This document shows, piece after piece, positions 62,027 through 64,000 of a DNA stretch of 64,000 nt. Each line of letters starts with the position of its first letter. Positions within the stretch are counted from its first letter, which is position 1. A program made the position numbers and the translations under genes. The notes beneath the pieces are model-generated. The model worked only from the letters and a program-made list of their open reading frames with translations, ran no database searches and was not told where the DNA came from. This DNA is from Paraburkholderia agricolaris (lineage in GTDB: Bacteria; Pseudomonadota; Gammaproteobacteria; Burkholderiales; Burkholderiaceae): contig NZ_QPER01000002.1 in the NCBI RefSeq assembly GCF_009455635.1, positions 1,860,001 through 1,924,000 on the forward strand, read 5' to 3'.

Positions 62027-63046
62027 ATGCCGTCAAGGCATGGATCAAGCCGACGAAACAAATCATTGGAGACGATCATCGAAATCAGGGAACTGCGGTC
62101 CTTCGTGCATATCGCGCGCGTAGGCAGCGTCAGCCGCGCGGCCGCCGAGCTTTACATCGCGCAACCCGCGCTCAGCAGACAGATCGCGAAGCTCGAAGCC
62201 GAGCTCGGCACGCCGCTGTTCGTGCGATATGGACGCGGCGTGCGGCTCACCAGCGCAGGTGCTCAATTGCTCGAACGCGCGGAGATGATCATCAATTTCG
62301 TCACACAAACGAGCGAACAGGTCCGCGCATCGGCCGATCGTCTGAGTGGCCATATTGCGCTGGGCTTGCCGCCGGCGGTCGGCGTGTGGGTTTCCGCGCC
62401 GATTGTCGAAGCGTTTCGCGAGCGATGGCCCGCAGTCTCGCTGCACATGCGCGAAGGTCTGAGCAGTTCGCTGCAGGAATGGCTGCTCGATCGCCGCGTC
62501 GATCTGGCGATCGTCTACAACCAGCCGCCGCTGGAAGCATTTGACGTACTGCCGCTATGCAGCGAAGCCATGGTCATCGCCGGGCCGCCGGGTGACACCG
62601 TGATTCAGGAACGTGGCGGCGAGCCGCTGCGGATTCGCGACCTCGCCGAACTGCCGCTGATCGTTCCGGGCTTTCCACACGCAAACCGGCGCGTTCTCGA
62701 ACAGGCGGCCGTACAGCATGGCGTGCATCTGCGCATCGTTCTGGAAGTGGATAGCGTGACGTTGACGAAGGCACTCGTGCGCCGCGGTCTGGGATACGCG
62801 CTGCTCACCTACACGGCAATCCAGGAGGAGGTCCAGCGCGGCGATTTACAAGCATTGCCCATCGAACGCCCCAGCATCCGATCGACTGTCGCACTAGCCA
62901 CTTTGCGCGAGCAACGCGCATCGAGGCTGGTACGTACCATGTCGGACGTGGTCGCCGAAAAGCTGCACGACCTCGCCACGGTCGGGGCATGGAAAGATCA
63001 CGTCACCTGGCTCGGCGACAACACTCAGATCGTCGAAGAAGCGTAA
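62027..63046 (+). CDS. LysR-family transcriptional regulator
   Basis: A regulator of about 339 residues with an N-terminal winged helix (IRELRSFVHIARVGSVSRAA and LYIAQPALSRQIAKLEAELG) and an effector domain opening HIALGLPPAVGVWVSAPIVE. It is divergent from the catabolic operon and very likely its activator. The start is uncertain: an ATG at 62027 has GGGAAG only two bases away, while a TTG at 62066 would give a more usual LysR N-terminus. Confidence 0.87.
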   Translation: MPSRHGSSRRNKSLETIIEIRELRSFVHIARVGSVSRAAAELYIAQPALSRQIAKLEAELGTPLFVRYGRGVRLTSAGAQLLERAEMIINFVTQTSEQVRASADRLSGHIALGLPPAVGVWVSAPIVEAFRERWPAVSLHMREGLSSSLQEWLLDRRVDLAIVYNQPPLEAFDVLPLCSEAMVIAGPPGDTVIQERGGEPLRIRDLAELPLIVPGFPHANRRVLEQAAVQHGVHLRIVLEVDSVTLTKALVRRGLGYALLTYTAIQEEVQRGDLQALPIERPSIRSTVALATLREQRASRLVRTMSDVVAEKLHDLATVGAWKDHVTWLGDNTQIVEEA

Positions 63047-63100
63047 CCGAGTGCCGCCCGCACGCCCGCACGCCCGCTCGCCCAGACGGGCAGGACTCGC

Positions 63101-64000
63101 TCAGAATTTGTGCCGGAAGCCCACGCGCAGCACGGTTTGCGAGTCGGATGACGACGGCGTCAGCAGATTGATCGCCGCGACGGCGCGCTTGCCGGTCGAA
63201 TCGACGCCTGCCGCATGCTGGTAGACGCCGATCACATACAGCGTTGTCCGCTTCGACAGAAAGTACTGCGCGCTCATCTCTCCCTGGTGGTAGCGTGCGC
63301 CCTCGTTTCCGCCTGCGCCGTTGCCGTCCGTGAAGTCATACGCCGCGCCCAGCAGCCACTCAGGTGTAGGGCGGTAGCGGAAGCTGACCTCCGCGTTGTT
63401 GAACATGGCCGTGCCCGTGTAGTGAGCCGGGTTTGGACCTGAACCCGTGTCGCCCATGTTGCTGAAACGCACATTCGAGTAGGTGAGCGCCGCCGTCCCG
63501 TTGCCGATCGTGTAGGCGGCAGCAGCGCCAATCGACGTATAACTGCGTGCCGACATAAAGCCGCTATACACCGGCGTGACCGTGCCGTTTGCAGTCGCCG
63601 CCGTAAGCGTGGTCTGCGAGTTGTTGCCGAAGAAACTGAGGTTGGGATTGCGGGCATTGATCATCGCGACGCCGAGGCTCAATGGCCCGTTCGCGTAACC
63701 TGCACCGAGCGACCACACCTGGTTGCGCGATACATCGCCGGCCACGCCGCCCAGACTGTACACGCCGCCAAAGGTGAAACCGCCGAAAGCCGGACTCGTG
63801 TACTTGATCGAGTTGTTGGTGCGGTAGCTATTGTTGAAATTGTCGAGGTCGCCCGGGTGCGCCGAGATATAGCCGCCCCAGTTGTCCGCCGCGGCGATCT
63901 GGCCGACATAGTCCACCACCGAATCGTATTGACGACCCAGCGTTATTGACCCGAACTGCCCGCTCGCCAGACCGACATAGGCCTGCCGCCCGAATAGCAG
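63101..64000 (-). CDS. Gram-negative porin (Burkholderia type), N-terminus outside window
   Basis: The last 299 codons of a trimeric porin. The visible part begins LLFGRQAYVGLASGQFGSIT with GRQYDSVVDYVGQ, the typical strand-loop opening, and shows the loop-3-like region and repeated beta-strands (NSIKYTSPAFGGFTFGGVYS, SALTYSNVRF-like segments) and ends VLRVGFRHKF with a terminal phenylalanine. It could admit the substrate of the neighbouring catabolic operon. Start and signal peptide lie beyond position 64000. Confidence 0.9.
   Translation of the reverse strand: MLFGRQAYVGLASGQFGSITLGRQYDSVVDYVGQIAAADNWGGYISAHPGDLDNFNNSYRTNNSIKYTSPAFGGFTFGGVYSLGGVAGDVSRNQVWSLGAGYANGPLSLGVAMINARNPNLSFFGNNSQTTLTAATANGTVTPVYSGFMSARSYTSIGAAAAYTIGNGTAALTYSNVRFSNMGDTGSGPNPAHYTGTAMFNNAEVSFRYRPTPEWLLGAAYDFTDGNGAGGNEGARYHQGEMSAQYFLSKRTTLYVIGVYQHAAGVDSTGKRAVAAINLLTPSSSDSQTVLRVGFRHKF

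Overview
The window looks like a chromosomal segment of a Burkholderiaceae bacterium, most likely Paraburkholderia or a close relative. This is inferred from the high GC content, the strong GC3 bias in coding frames, a DUF4148 secreted protein, a Burkholderia-type porin, an IrlR/CopR-like two-component system, and closeness of the protein sequences to Burkholderia families as I remember them. No rRNA, tRNA or CRISPR array was seen.

Layout, left half. Positions 1-6.9 kb hold housekeeping and accessory singletons: a cupin-type XRE regulator, YceH, MipA plus a lipase-like hydrolase, a DUF4118 membrane protein, a methyltransferase and a stand-alone SLATT protein. At 5.8-11.6 kb lies a scattered organosulfur set (flavin monooxygenase, SsuA-like binding protein, DszC/SfnB-like acyl-CoA dehydrogenase homologue), interrupted by a TetR/FAD-monooxygenase pair. 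At 11.9 kb is an mreB with no mreC/mreD. At 13.7-22.6 kb a two-component system neighbours an RND tripartite efflux operon; the promoter region between the operon and a DUF4148 gene holds a striking paired operator. At 22.8-25.3 kb is a YqiJ/flotillin pair. At 25.9-30.9 kb is a Fur-box-preceded FecI/FecR/TonB-receptor iron-uptake operon with a Tat-exported protein.

Layout, right half. At 30.9-34.6 kb is an operon of M24 peptidase, an epoxide-hydrolase/SDR fusion and a PF10118 protein. At 34.8-40.9 kb are two MFS transporters, a decaying polysaccharide-deacetylase locus, and a shikimate-dehydrogenase-like gene with an IclR regulator. At 41.1-47.2 kb is a LacI-regulated TRAP-transporter catabolic operon preceded by a perfect 27-bp palindrome. 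At 47.5-52.7 kb is a mosaic of an ISNCY remnant, P2-like prophage remnants (HTH gene, OB-fold protein, membrane pair, toxin-antitoxin, truncated gpD) and broken type VI secretion cargo/adaptor genes. At 53.2-56.7 kb are a LysR gene, an extra methionine aminopeptidase, an AlaX-like editing protein and a frameshifted small secreted protein. At 56.8-61.9 kb is a second catabolic operon (amidohydrolase, SDR, carboxymuconolactone-decarboxylase-like, DctA-like transporter, EthD-like protein, serine-less alpha/beta hydrolase) with a divergent LysR gene, followed by a truncated porin.

How the genes work together: the two catabolic operons each pair a 2-pyrone-4,6-dicarboxylate-hydrolase-type amidohydrolase with a carboxylate transporter, an NAD(P) dehydrogenase and a regulator, so both probably take up and degrade lactone or aromatic-derived acids. 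In several proteins a key active-site or substrate-binding residue is changed, which is the main source of possible novelty. No complete, obviously new multi-gene defence system was found. The best candidates for undescribed biology are the 56.8-61.9 kb catabolic operon, the small membrane pair in the prophage remnant, and the extra MetAP/AlaX locus.
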